The notes: a model not told the origin generated them from the letters alone. A DNA stretch of 64,000 bases from Pelagibius sp964472095 (GCA_964472095.1 CAYYIV010000026.1:1-64000), one strand, 5' to 3'; shown: positions 51,733 through 59,263, counted from the stretch's first letter. Made by a program: numbers and translations.

Positions 51733-52072
51733 ATCTGTCTCCTTCTCTATCGTTGCATCTCGTTCAGTCGTTGCGTCCCGCCAAGTATCTGACGGACAGC
51801 TTTCGTTTCGGGTGGAGAAGCCGTGACATCCGCGCGTCCGCGACGCCGGCTCTGCCGGCGCCAGTATCCCGGCGATTGCCGGCCCCCATCCGCTCAAAAT
51901 CAACCTTGGCGCTCTTGCGTCGCGTCGGTTGAATGCGTCAGGGCGGTAATGGTTCCGAAAATTATCGCGGGCAGTGCAGCGGCCGCCTGTGCACCGGCAG
52001 GCGCTACAACGAAGAACGGCGCGCCCGCGAAAACCGCCGGCGCGCCGTCCGTTCACCCTGGAGCAGTCAGGG
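51733..52072. other. Gap between OmpA-like gene and phyR, with structured 3' end
   Basis: About 340 bp on the minus-strand side. Near the phyR stop two inverted repeats can form on the minus strand: ACCCTG/CAGGGT (52055-52073) and the self-complementary GGCGCGCC pair (about 52019-52048), the latter followed by GTTCTTCGTT, so together they may end the phyR transcript. The rest should contain the OmpA promoter; no exact EcfG boxes found. Confidence 0.4.
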
Positions 52073-52867
52073 TCAGCTCATGCGGGCGCTGCTTTCGAAG
52101 AACAGCGCCTGGCTGATCGCCGCCTTCACCGTCGCCTCCTGAAAGGGCTTGGTGATCAGGAAGGTCGGCTCCGGCCGCTCGCCGGTCAGCAGGCGGTCCG
52201 GATAGGCGGTAATGAAGATGACAGGTACTGTGAAGTCGTTGAGAATCTCGGTGACCGCATCGATGCCGGAGGAGCCGTCGGCGAGCTGGATGTCGGCGAG
52301 CACGAGGCCCGGCTTGTGCTTGCGCGCAGCCGCGACCGCCGAACTGCGGGTGTCGGCGATGGCAGCCACCTGGTGGCCAAGCCCTTGGACGATGCCTTCC
52401 AGGTCCATGGCGATAATCGGCTCGTCCTCGATGATCAGGACGGCGGTCGCCGTCTGCCGGTCGATCTCCTCGATCGCGCTGGTCAGGAGTCCGACGATCT
52501 CTTCCTCTTCGCCCTCAAGGATGGTGGCGGCCTCCGCACGCGTGAAGCCCTCCATTGCGGTCAGCAGCAGCGCTTGTCGCGAACGCGGTGTGAGCGCGGC
52601 GAGGCGCCGCCGGGTGATCACCTCGTGGTCGTCACCGGCGTCGTCGGCGCTGTCGAAGGGCACCTGGGCCGCAGACCAAATTTTCTGAAACACCAGGTAG
52701 AGGCCGACCCGGGGATCGACGTCTTGCGGGAACTCTTTCGGGGCCTGGAGAATTGCCTCGAGCGAAGCGGCAACATAGCGATCGCCACTCTCCTGGGTCC
52801 CGGTCAGGGCCCTTGCATAACGCCGCAGGAGGGGCAGATGCGGCCCGATTGCTTGAGAAATGGACAT
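52073..52867 (-). CDS. phyR: General stress response anti-anti-sigma factor PhyR
   Basis: 264 residues. The N-terminal 130 are an EcfG sigma-like decoy domain (MSISQAIGPHLPLLRRYARA; LTPRSRQALLLTAMEGFTRAEAATIL). The C-terminal half is a receiver with VLIIEDEPIIAMDLEGI, the phospho-acceptor Asp in LVLADIQLADG, the FITAYPDRLL segment and the lysine of FLITKPF. When phosphorylated it binds NepR and frees EcfG. It diverges from nepR-ecfG across a gap with GGAAC motifs on both strands. ATG 52867 has GGGAGC upstream; longer frames are not needed for the domain. Confidence 0.95.
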   Translation of the reverse strand: MSISQAIGPHLPLLRRYARALTGTQESGDRYVAASLEAILQAPKEFPQDVDPRVGLYLVFQKIWSAAQVPFDSADDAGDDHEVITRRRLAALTPRSRQALLLTAMEGFTRAEAATILEGEEEEIVGLLTSAIEEIDRQTATAVLIIEDEPIIAMDLEGIVQGLGHQVAAIADTRSSAVAAARKHKPGLVLADIQLADGSSGIDAVTEILNDFTVPVIFITAYPDRLLTGERPEPTFLITKPFQEATVKAAISQALFFESSARMS

Positions 52868-52952
52868 CGACGGACTGAGCTCCCTTAAAGTCCTGGAACG
52901 ATTGGCAAAATGCTCGCTTGGCGCCGGCCTTGCGCACCTTGCTGAGACGACA

Positions 52953-52977
52953 ATCGCCTGACCCGCGAAAAAGTTCC
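52953..52977 (-). promoter_or_regulatory. phyR: Near-consensus EcfG promoter of phyR
   Basis: Read on the minus strand: GGAAC (52977-52973), 16 bases, CGAT (52956-52953). The -35 is exact and the -10 differs from CGTT in one base. About 85 bp before the phyR ATG. Its GGAAC forms one half of a perfect 10-bp inverted repeat with the nepR promoter. Confidence 0.6.
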
Positions 52978-52986
52978 TTCGCAAAG

Positions 52987-53011
52987 GGAACTTTTTAGTA
53001 ACCCTTACGTT
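52987..53011 (+). promoter_or_regulatory. ecfG: EcfG promoter of nepR-ecfG
   Basis: GGAAC (52987-52991), 16 bases, CGTT (53008-53011), exact to the alphaproteobacterial EcfG consensus. It is 122 bp upstream of nepR, leaving a leader of about 115 bases with direct and inverted repeats. This implies positive autoregulation of the sigma factor. Confidence 0.85.
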
Positions 53012-53029
53012 TGCCATCGGCGAATCGGA

Positions 53030-53059
53030 ATGATTTCATAGAAAATGATTTCATAGAAA
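53030..53059. repeat. 15-bp perfect tandem repeat in the nepR leader
   Basis: ATGATTTCATAGAAA is present twice in a row (53030-53044, 53045-53059). The pair is enclosed by an inverted repeat, CGTTTGCC at 53008-53015 and GGCAAACG at 53061-53068. Its meaning is unknown; it may be a protein or RNA binding site, or mark a recent duplication. Confidence 0.85.
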
Positions 53060-53132
53060 CGGCAAACGGGGAGTCGTTCCATGCCAAGAGAATGGCGCTA
53101 AAACTCGCAGAAATACAGTCCGGACCAGGCAA

Positions 53133-53330
53133 ATGATGTCAAACGACGAGAACGACGAGTCACAGGCGGCGCGCCCATCGCCGCAACCGGCCAAGAAGGC
53201 CGGCGCCGGCAAGGAAGACTGGATCGGCGCCCACCTGCGCAAGGTTTACGACGAGGCGCTGAGCGAGCCCGTCCCCGATCGCTTTCTCGCCCTCCTCAAG
53301 GAAATCGACAAGAAGGAGCGTGGATCTTGA
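53133..53330 (+). CDS. nepR: Anti-sigma factor NepR
   Basis: 65 residues. The central helix pair IGAHLRKVYDEALSEPVPDRFLALLKEID is the NepR signature, which clamps EcfG in unstressed cells and is released by phosphorylated PhyR. The N-terminus is disordered-looking (Ser/Pro/Ala-rich). It is cotranscribed with ecfG, whose TTG start overlaps its TGA stop by four bases, so production of sigma and anti-sigma is translationally linked. Confidence 0.95.
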   Translation: MMSNDENDESQAARPSPQPAKKAGAGKEDWIGAHLRKVYDEALSEPVPDRFLALLKEIDKKERGS

Positions 53331-53899
53331 CCTCTGCGCGCGCCCATGACGAGCTTCATGAGCAGATTGTCGAGGTGATACCGAATCTGCGCGCCTTCGC
53401 CAGATCCCTGGTGAGCAACCCCTCGCAGGCCGACGATCTGGTGCAGGGAGCGCTTACCCGTGCGCTGTCGAACCTCGACAAGTTCGAGACCGGCACCAAC
53501 CTGCGCGCCTGGATGTTCACCATCCTGCGCAACCTGTTTTACTCCGAACTGCGCAAGCGGCGCCGCGAGGTAGAGGACGCCGACGGCAGCTATGCCGCCA
53601 CGCTCTCGACCCAACCCAACCAGCTCGCCGCCCTCGAGCTCAAGGACTTCCGCAAGGCCCTGGCACAGTTGCCGGCAGAGCAGCGCGAAGCCTTGATCCT
53701 CATCGGCGCCTCGGGGTTTTCCTACGAAGACGCGGCCCGCATCTGCGACTGCGCCGTCGGCACGATGAAGAGTCGCGTAAACCGCGGGCGCAACCGCCTG
53801 GCGGATCTGCTGCAAATCGATCCACGACGGGATCTCGCGGGAGACAAGGCCATGACAAGCATGCTGGAAAGCAAGCAGGCCCTGCAGGCCCGCTCCTAA
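53327..53899 (+). CDS. ecfG: General stress sigma factor EcfG
   Basis: 190-residue ECF sigma factor. Region 2 includes LRAFARSLVSNPSQADDLVQ and TNLRAWMFTILRNLFYSELRKRRRE; region 4 includes LPAEQREALILIGASGFSYEDAARICDCAVGTMKSRVNRGR. It directs RNA polymerase to GGAAC/CGTT promoters such as those listed in this window. The start is TTG 53327 in a TTGA overlap with nepR, preceded by AAGGAG at the right distance. A C-terminal extension of about 25 residues is variable in the family. Confidence 0.95.
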   Translation: MTSARAHDELHEQIVEVIPNLRAFARSLVSNPSQADDLVQGALTRALSNLDKFETGTNLRAWMFTILRNLFYSELRKRRREVEDADGSYAATLSTQPNQLAALELKDFRKALAQLPAEQREALILIGASGFSYEDAARICDCAVGTMKSRVNRGRNRLADLLQIDPRRDLAGDKAMTSMLESKQALQARS

Positions 53900-53923
53900 A
53901 CTGCCTGCCAGGTAGGCGCCTCT

Positions 53924-55672
53924 ATGCTGAATTCCCTCCGCTCCAGGCTGATCGTGCTGCTGGCACTGGCACTGCTGCCTGCCAGTACCCTTGCCGTGAT
54001 TCAGGCGGTTGCCAACTACGAGCAATTGACGGCCTTGACCGAGCGGACCCTGCTGCAGTCGGCTGCTCTCGTGGCCAGCGAAGAAAAGAACGAGATCGTC
54101 GCGGCACGCAACGCCTTGGAGGGCCTGGCCGCCCTCAATGAGATCGTCACCTTCACGCCAGAGGCATGCGGCCAGGCCCTGCTGCGTCTGCAGACGGAGT
54201 CCGAGAACAGGTACGAGAGCCTGATTGTGCTGCGCACAGACGGCATGGTGGCCTGCGCCACCAGCGTGGAGGAGCCCCTGAGCTTCGCCGATAGACAGTG
54301 GTTCACCCGCACCCTCCAGAACGACGCCTTCACAGTGACGGGCAACGTCACCTTGACGACCAGCGAGGCGCCCATCCTGTTCGCCTCCCTGCCGCTGAGG
54401 GACAATGACGGCAGTGTCATTGGCATGATCGGCTTGACCCTGCGTCAGACCTGGCTGAAGAACCTGGTACACCTTGGCAGCGGCGAATCCCTGGCCAACA
54501 CCTCCGTCGCGCTGCTCGATCGGAACGGCAACGTCATCGCGGAGTCCGCCGCTGGCGTCGCCGAAGGCGAGTGGATGCCGGCAGCCTTTGTCATCGGCGC
54601 GCGCCTGAGTGGCCAGCCCCAGGTGTTCCAGACCAGAGGCCGCGACGGATTTGAGCGCATCTTCGCACTGGCGCCGCTTTACGAACAGCAGGTCTACATC
54701 GTGCTCGGCGGCATCTCCGGTCACCTGTTGACCGGCCTCAGCCTGCACCTTATTGCCGGACTCGCCTATCCTGTCCTCATGTGGGTCATTGCGATCGTCG
54801 TGGCCTGGTTTGCCGTCGATCGCCTGGTGCTGCGCCAGGTCCTGCGCCTGCGCACGACGGCCAACGCCTATGCGCAGGGCCATTTCGAGGTGCGCACGCC
54901 GGACCTCGACGAGGCGCCGCAGGAAATCCGCGAACTCGGCGCGACGATGCACAAGATGGCAGACGTGATCAGCCTGCACGAAAGCGAGCTGCGCAAGTCG
55001 CTGCAGGAACAAAAGACCCTGCTGCGCGAGGTCTATCACCGGGTGAAGAACAATCTCCAAGTGGTCTCGAGCCTGGTCAACTTGCAGGTCTCCCGCGCCA
55101 AAAACGAGCACGAGCGCAATGCCCTGCGCACCACCCAGGACCGCATCTATGCGCTCTCCATGGTGCACAGCAATCTCTACGATGCGCCGGAACTGCACCT
55201 CATCAAGCTGCAGGAGTTCGTGCCGCAACTCTGCGAGTACCTGCGACATGCCGAAGGAAATTCGGCAGCGGACGCCTTCCTGGAATTTGCATTCGATATC
55301 GATCCCCTGTACAGCGAGCCGGAACGGGCGGTACCGCTTGCTCTGTTGATCACTGAAGTGGTGGCCAACGCCCTGAAGCACAGCAGATCCGAAAGCGACG
55401 CCAGCCAGCTCGACATCCGCTTGAAGCGGGATGGCGGGGAGAGCCTCGTCATGTCCATCACCGACGGTGGCGGCACCACGGAATCCGCTTCGCCGGAAAG
55501 CCTCGGCGGCCGCCTCATCTACGCGTTCGCCAAGCAGCTCGGCGGCGAGGTGCAGATCGAAGGCGGCGAAGGCGGCGAAGGCTTCCGCCTCACCCTGCGC
55601 ATGCCGTCGCAGGAGATCTCGCCAGGCCAAGCGCCTGAATCGGCGCCGCTTTCCGGAACCTCCGAGGCCTGA
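53924..55672 (+). CDS. Membrane sensor kinase of the HisKA_2 family, probable PhyR kinase
   Basis: 582 residues. TM1 is about 8-27; an extracytoplasmic PDC/dCache-like sensor (about 30-265) follows, then TM2 (about 270-300), a HAMP-like linker, the phospho-site EVYHRVKNNLQVVSSLVNLQ (about residue 372) and an ATPase with ALLITEVVANALKHS. This H-box type is the one found in kinases that phosphorylate PhyR. It starts 24 bp downstream of ecfG and probably belongs to that transcript. The signal sensed is not known. A Gly/Glu repeat EGGEGGEGF replaces part of the usual G2 segment. Confidence 0.9.
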   Translation: MLNSLRSRLIVLLALALLPASTLAVIQAVANYEQLTALTERTLLQSAALVASEEKNEIVAARNALEGLAALNEIVTFTPEACGQALLRLQTESENRYESLIVLRTDGMVACATSVEEPLSFADRQWFTRTLQNDAFTVTGNVTLTTSEAPILFASLPLRDNDGSVIGMIGLTLRQTWLKNLVHLGSGESLANTSVALLDRNGNVIAESAAGVAEGEWMPAAFVIGARLSGQPQVFQTRGRDGFERIFALAPLYEQQVYIVLGGISGHLLTGLSLHLIAGLAYPVLMWVIAIVVAWFAVDRLVLRQVLRLRTTANAYAQGHFEVRTPDLDEAPQEIRELGATMHKMADVISLHESELRKSLQEQKTLLREVYHRVKNNLQVVSSLVNLQVSRAKNEHERNALRTTQDRIYALSMVHSNLYDAPELHLIKLQEFVPQLCEYLRHAEGNSAADAFLEFAFDIDPLYSEPERAVPLALLITEVVANALKHSRSESDASQLDIRLKRDGGESLVMSITDGGGTTESASPESLGGRLIYAFAKQLGGEVQIEGGEGGEGFRLTLRMPSQEISPGQAPESAPLSGTSEA

Positions 55673-55679
55673 AGGCGTT
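55655..55679 (+). promoter_or_regulatory. EcfG promoter of the DUF1328 gene
   Basis: GGAAC (55655-55659), 16 bases, CGTT (55676-55679). The -35 lies within the last codons of the sensor kinase and the -10 just past its stop. The next gene on the same strand starts at 55791. Confidence 0.8.
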
Positions 55680-55790
55680 TAAGAGGAGACCGGCTCGCGG
55701 AGGCATAGCCTCCGGGGCACTCGCCCAAGGAGGGCCGCTCACCATAGCGGCCGCCCCGCCGCGCCGCAAAACGTCACCAAGGAGACAGCT

Positions 55791-55967
55791 ATGCTCTACT
55801 GGGCCCTTGTGTTCTTCATCGTCGCGATCATCGCCGGCTTCTTCGGCTTCGGCGGCATCGCTTCCGCGTCTGCCGGCATTGCGCAGATCCTCTTCTTCAT
55901 CTTCCTGGTGCTGCTGGTGGTCTCGCTGGTCATGCACCTCGTGCGCGGCCGGCGCGGGTCGATGTAG
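55791..55967 (+). CDS. DUF1328-family small membrane protein
   Basis: 58 residues, starting MLYWALVFFIVAIIAGFFGF and ending HLVRGRRGSM, with two hydrophobic segments separated by a short Gly/Ala turn (GGIASASAGIAQ). This is the YtjA/DUF1328 family, small inner-membrane proteins of unknown role often induced by stress. AAGGAGA precedes the ATG. The exact EcfG promoter at 55655 places it in the general stress regulon. Confidence 0.9.
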   Translation: MLYWALVFFIVAIIAGFFGFGGIASASAGIAQILFFIFLVLLVVSLVMHLVRGRRGSM

Positions 55968-56305
55968 GCGGCCGCTTTACGGCCTTTCAGGTTCGCCGGC
56001 TCCAGCCGCTTCAGGCTGCGGGCCGGCGATGCTTCTGTCTCCCCGCTGCCGGCGTGAGTCCGGCGCCACCTTGCCCCCGCTTTACCCCAACTTTCTCACA
56101 AGCTGACCGCGGACCGCCTCCCGACGTGTCCGATCGACGTCCCGTGGGGTTATCATATGTTGCGGCAATCCCCGGAACCGCAGGTTAATTTCGTTTCAGC
56201 CTGAGATGCTGCGGCAGGGGAAGGCTGCCGCGCTTCCAGCGTCTATGACAGGAAGGCCGGCTTCAATCGGCCGCTGAGCGAAATCGCCACTTGGAGGCAA
56301 CAAAC
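55968..56305. other. Intergenic region with no supported gene
   Basis: About 340 bp, GC-rich at the start (imperfect hairpins around 55970-56030) and more mixed from 56140. A GGAAC at 56174-56178 is followed by CGTT only 13 bases later, which is too close for an EcfG promoter. Promoter of the next gene is not resolved. Confidence 0.4.
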
Positions 56306-56917
56306 TTGAACCACGTCCGCCGGACCCCTTCCCCCACACCTGCACCGCCTCATACCGACCCGGCTGCCCGGGAGCGACTCGGATTCGGCTCAACGGTTGT
56401 CGAGCGCACAGTTCCCCATGAGCTGGGAGGCACAGCGAGTATCGACTACGCGACCGACGGCATTCAGGCAGACATCGAGAAACCCGGCGAACTGGTCATG
56501 GTCGATAGCGAAGAAAGGCCGGAGAAAGTGAAAAAACCGGTGCATTCCAATCCGGCAAAAGGCCTGCGGCTGCTGATCGTTGAGGACAATATGATCCTTG
56601 CGCTCGACGTCGAGGACATGCTGATGCGCAACGGAGCGGCCCAGGTCCAGGTGGTGAGCAGCTGCGAGGAGGCGTTGGAGCAGCTCGACACCACGGCTTT
56701 CGATGCGGCTCTGCTGGACCTGAATCTCACCCGTGGCGACAGCCTGCCGGTCGCCATGAGGCTGCGGGAACGCGGCATCCCCTTCGCCTTCACTACCGGC
56801 TATGGCGAGCGCGCCATCATTCCGCCCCCCTTCGCGACCGTGCCGGTCATCGGCAAGCCGTACAGCGAGTCCTATCTGCTCGCCCGCCTCGCCGAATTGC
56901 TGGATCGCGCCGATTAG
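56306..56917 (+). CDS. Response regulator with an N-terminal remnant of an HWE-kinase ATPase domain
   Basis: 203 residues. The C-terminal 120 form a receiver (LRLLIVEDNMILALDVEDML; phospho-Asp in AALLDLNLTRGD; FAFTTGY; VIGKPYSESYL). Residues about 25-65 (LGFGSTVVERTVPHELGG and TDGIQADIEKP) match the last third of the ATPase domain of HWE-family kinases; the rest of that kinase is missing. A TTG at 56306 with GGAGG at 56293-56297 is a convincing start, so the shortened gene is likely expressed. It may be a signalling partner without its own kinase activity. The stop overlaps the stop of the convergent crp-like gene. Confidence 0.75.
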   Translation: MNHVRRTPSPTPAPPHTDPAARERLGFGSTVVERTVPHELGGTASIDYATDGIQADIEKPGELVMVDSEERPEKVKKPVHSNPAKGLRLLIVEDNMILALDVEDMLMRNGAAQVQVVSSCEEALEQLDTTAFDAALLDLNLTRGDSLPVAMRLRERGIPFAFTTGYGERAIIPPPFATVPVIGKPYSESYLLARLAELLDRAD

Positions 56918-57675
56918 ATGAGCGACAGCGACGCCTCGGTCGCGCGCGGCAGAGGTTCGGCCGAGAGGTAGTGGGGCGAGAACTCGGCAACGCTGACCAG
57001 CCGGTCGAGGTCGCCGATGATCACGCGGTCGCCGCTGATGCGCAGCAGGCCGTCTTCGCGCAGCCGGCGCAGCGTCCTGTTCACGTGGACGATGCTGAGC
57101 CCGAGGGTATCGGCAAGAATCTCCTGAGTGAGCGGCAGCTCGAAGGAACACTGGTCAGCCTCGCCCACCAGACGCAGGCGGTGCAACAGCTCGACGATGA
57201 GATGGCCGGTACGCTCGTAGGCGCTGCGCCGGCCGACGCGCACCACCTGCTCGGAGAGAATGGCTTCGTCGCGCCCTGCCGACCACGCTACCGCGGCACC
57301 CAGCCGCGGGCAGTCGCCGAACATCTCCACCAGGCTGAACGGCTCTATCGGATGCAGCACCACGTCGGTCAGAGCAGAGACCGAGTGATCCGCCACCTCG
57401 AAGAGTGCCGAGAACAAGCCGACGAAGTCACCCGGCAGGGCGAAGTTGAGGATCTGGCGCCGTCCGTCCGACAGCGTCTTGAAACGGATCGCCCAGCCAT
57501 CCTTGACGATGTAAGTCTGATCGTAGGGATCGCCGTCGCGCACGAACTCACAGCCGGCAGCAACGCATTTGACCCTCTTCTGCATCGCTTCGATGCAGTC
57601 GATCTCCACGTTGCTCAGCCGAATGACCGCACCGAGCTTGCGGCCCAGCGCGCCGTGTGCCTGTTCAGCCTTCAT
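56914..57675 (-). CDS. Crp/Fnr-family transcription regulator
   Basis: 253 residues: a cyclic-nucleotide-binding-type beta barrel (about 30-140, including FVRDGDPYDQTYIVKDGWAIRF and LPGDFVGLFSALF) and a winged helix-turn-helix (LTQEILADTLGLSIVHVNRTLRRLREDGLL). The cAMP-binding motif is not clear and the FNR cysteine set is missing, so the effector is unknown. It resembles the general alphaproteobacterial Crp/Fnr subgroup. An exact EcfG promoter at 57748-57772 shows probable stress control. Its tail overlaps the response regulator by 4 bp, convergent. Confidence 0.87.
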   Translation of the reverse strand: MKAEQAHGALGRKLGAVIRLSNVEIDCIEAMQKRVKCVAAGCEFVRDGDPYDQTYIVKDGWAIRFKTLSDGRRQILNFALPGDFVGLFSALFEVADHSVSALTDVVLHPIEPFSLVEMFGDCPRLGAAVAWSAGRDEAILSEQVVRVGRRSAYERTGHLIVELLHRLRLVGEADQCSFELPLTQEILADTLGLSIVHVNRTLRRLREDGLLRISGDRVIIGDLDRLVSVAEFSPHYLSAEPLPRATEASLSLI

Positions 57676-57747
57676 GGAAGCCCTAACTTTCCGAATCGCC
57701 GGAGTGCTGACAGATAAGCGCAAAGCGCAGCTACCTGCCGCTGCATC

Positions 57748-57772
57748 AACGCCTGGCGGCAGGCGGAGTTCC
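57748..57772 (-). promoter_or_regulatory. EcfG promoter of the crp-like gene
   Basis: On the minus strand GGAAC (57772-57768), 16 bases, CGTT (57751-57748); exact match. About 73 bp before the crp-like ATG at 57675. Confidence 0.8.
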
Positions 57773-57835
57773 TTGCCGTCACATTTTCTTGTTCCTTGGC
57801 ATAGGTTAAGTCTCCGCAGCCTGACAACTGGCACC

Positions 57836-58198
57836 ATGCCCGCCACTCACCTGTCCCCAAGCCAGCGCAAAGGAGCGCCGTTGCCAGCCACCAAACGCCC
57901 GCCCACGGACCACGCCGGTCATCCGCAACGGGAACCGGCGGCCCTCGCAGCACTCTCCATCTGCGAGTCGCTGATCCTGGCGCTGGTTGAATCGGGGATA
58001 CTGGACCCCCAAGCTGCAAGGCGTTGCCTGCTGGACGCCGCTGCTGCCTACGACCGGCCCCTTCGCGACGGAGAAGAGACATCGGTTGAAAGCCAGGCGG
58101 CCAGCCTGATCGACGGTCTTCTGCACCAGATCGAGGCGATGGCTCCCTCCGACGCTACCCGCCCCGAGATAGCGGCGCGGCCGACAAGCAAGAGCTGA
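57836..58198 (+). CDS. Hypothetical protein with an alphaproteobacterial-type helical core
   Basis: 120 residues. The first 40 are polar and Pro/Arg-rich; the middle LAALSICESLILALVESGILDPQAARRCLLDAAAAY is a helical block seen in other alphaproteobacterial hypothetical proteins, from memory and not verified. The tail is polar. There is no signal peptide. The start is uncertain (ATG 57836 lacks a clear ribosome site). It diverges from the crp-like gene. Function unknown. Confidence 0.55.
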   Translation: MPATHLSPSQRKGAPLPATKRPPTDHAGHPQREPAALAALSICESLILALVESGILDPQAARRCLLDAAAAYDRPLRDGEETSVESQAASLIDGLLHQIEAMAPSDATRPEIAARPTSKS

Positions 58199-58223
58199 CG
58201 CCCGAGATTCAAGGCCCTCCGAG

Positions 58224-58248
58224 GGAACCTTTCGCTCGCTCGGTCGTT
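58224..58248 (+). promoter_or_regulatory. EcfG promoter of the entericidin-like gene
   Basis: GGAAC (58224-58228), 16 bases, CGTT (58245-58248); exact match. It lies 67 bp before the lipoprotein start at 58315 and may also drive the next two small genes. Confidence 0.82.
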
Positions 58249-58314
58249 CTTCCACAGCCCCCTGCCCGCATGGGCAGCGCGGAAATCGTTCACGCCGACA
58301 ATGGAGTTCTCACA

Positions 58315-58479
58315 ATGACCAGTGCTTCGAATGTTGCCCAGCCGACGCTGCGCAAGCTGATCTTGGCATTCGCCGTGGCGGGCTTTTCCGCCGTCTCTCT
58401 CTCCGCCTGCAATACCGTAGAAGGCGCGGGAAAGGACATCGAGTCGACCGGTGAAGCCATCCAGAAAAGCGCCGATTGA
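58315..58479 (+). CDS. Entericidin-like small lipoprotein
   Basis: 54 residues. The signal peptide ends in the lipobox VSLSAC and the mature part NTVEGAGKDIESTGEAIQKSAD matches EcnA/EcnB entericidins, membrane-associated lipoproteins named after a proposed toxin/antidote pair. Only one such gene is clear here; a second small lipoprotein lies at 58764. ATG 58315 (GGAG upstream) is preferred over 58270, which would leave only about 15 bases of leader after the predicted transcription start. Confidence 0.88.
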   Translation: MTSASNVAQPTLRKLILAFAVAGFSAVSLSACNTVEGAGKDIESTGEAIQKSAD

Positions 58480-58520
58480 TCGGCGAACTGTCGCCTCCAC
58501 GTTCACAAGGAACCCTTACT

Positions 58521-58715
58521 ATGGCAAACAAAGCCAAGAACGAAGGTGAAGGCAACCGCACCGCCGCCCGCGAGTACAACAAGGCGACACGCGAATTCAT
58601 CGACTCCGGCAAAGTCGAAAAGAGCGCGGAGAAAGCCCGCAAAGCGGTCGAGGAGGACAAGGCAGGCGCCTTCGAGCGCGCCGAGGAGAAGGGTCGCAGG
58701 CCGGCCCGTCAGTGA
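58521..58715 (+). CDS. Small highly charged protein, probably stress-related
   Basis: 64 residues, very hydrophilic (MANKAKNEGEGNRTAAREYNK; SAEKARKAVEEDKAGAFERAEE), almost certainly helical or disordered, without cysteine or hydrophobic segment. AAGGA precedes the ATG. It sits between two small lipoprotein genes behind an EcfG promoter, 41 bp after the entericidin-like gene. Similar small charged proteins are frequent in stress regulons; function unknown. Confidence 0.7.
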   Translation: MANKAKNEGEGNRTAAREYNKATREFIDSGKVEKSAEKARKAVEEDKAGAFERAEEKGRRPARQ

Positions 58716-58763
58716 TCGCTGCACCGGCTATGCGCCTGCCCGCTAAAAGAGGTTGAAACTTTC

Positions 58764-58949
58764 ATGACCAGCATCATTCGCAAGACGGCCGCCGTGACAG
58801 CGCTGGCCTTCGCCGCTGCACTCGCCCTCTCGGCCTGCGAAGAGCAAGGGCCGGCCGAACAGCTTGGCGAGTCCATCGACAAATCGGTGAACGAGCTCGG
58901 CGAGGCCGTGGAAGACGCGGGCGAAGAGGTACAGGACAGCGCCAACTAG
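58764..58949 (+). CDS. Small lipoprotein of unknown function
   Basis: 61 residues. A lipoprotein signal peptide ends in ALSAC; the remaining 36 residues (EEQGPAEQLGESIDKSVNELG and on) form an acidic amphipathic helix, similar in style to entericidins. It lies 48 bp after the charged-protein gene. A terminator-like hairpin at 59001-59029 closes the group, so 58315-58949 may be one stress-controlled transcript. Confidence 0.75.
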   Translation: MTSIIRKTAAVTALAFAAALALSACEEQGPAEQLGESIDKSVNELGEAVEDAGEEVQDSAN

Positions 58950-59000
58950 CCTAAGACTGTCGGCGACACCGGCCCCGCGGGAGGCTGACAAGACGAAAAG

Positions 59001-59029
59001 CGGGCGGCTGCTTTCGCAACCGCCCGTTT
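59001..59029 (+). terminator. Terminator of the small stress gene group
   Basis: CGGGCGG (59001-59007) pairs with CCGCCCG (59020-59026) and is followed by TTTCC; the flanking A-run upstream pairs partly with the T's. It lies about 50 bp after the last lipoprotein stop. Confidence 0.65.
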
Positions 59030-59065
59030 CCATGTCAAGAGCCCTAGACTATTTGCCTGGGGCGG

Positions 59066-59263
59066 CTACATGCTGCCGGCCCAGCGGTCGGCCTCCTTCT
59101 CCGCCTCTTCCTTCGCAAGGCCGTAGTGCTCCTGCAGGCGACCGATCAGCTGGTCGCGCTTGCCATCCACCACGTCCAGTTCGTCATCTGTAAGGCGGCC
59201 CCACTTCTCCTTGGCCTTGCCCTTGAACTGCTTCCAATTGCCTTCGACCTGATCCCAATTCAT
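59066..59263 (-). CDS. csbD: CsbD-family stress protein
   Basis: 65 residues. MNWDQVEGNWKQFKGKAKEKWG and LTDDELDVVDGKRDQLIGRLQEHYG are the full CsbD signature. CsbD proteins are small cytosolic stress proteins with no known activity, controlled by SigB in Bacillus. Here an exact EcfG promoter lies upstream (59332-59357). AGGAG precedes ATG 59263; an in-frame start at 59314 is less likely. Confidence 0.93.
   Translation of the reverse strand: MNWDQVEGNWKQFKGKAKEKWGRLTDDELDVVDGKRDQLIGRLQEHYGLAKEEAEKEADRWAGSM

Noticed and set aside
56174..56195. GGAAC followed by CGTT upstream of the response regulator
   Set aside because: Spacing is only 13 bases; EcfG promoters need about 16-17.
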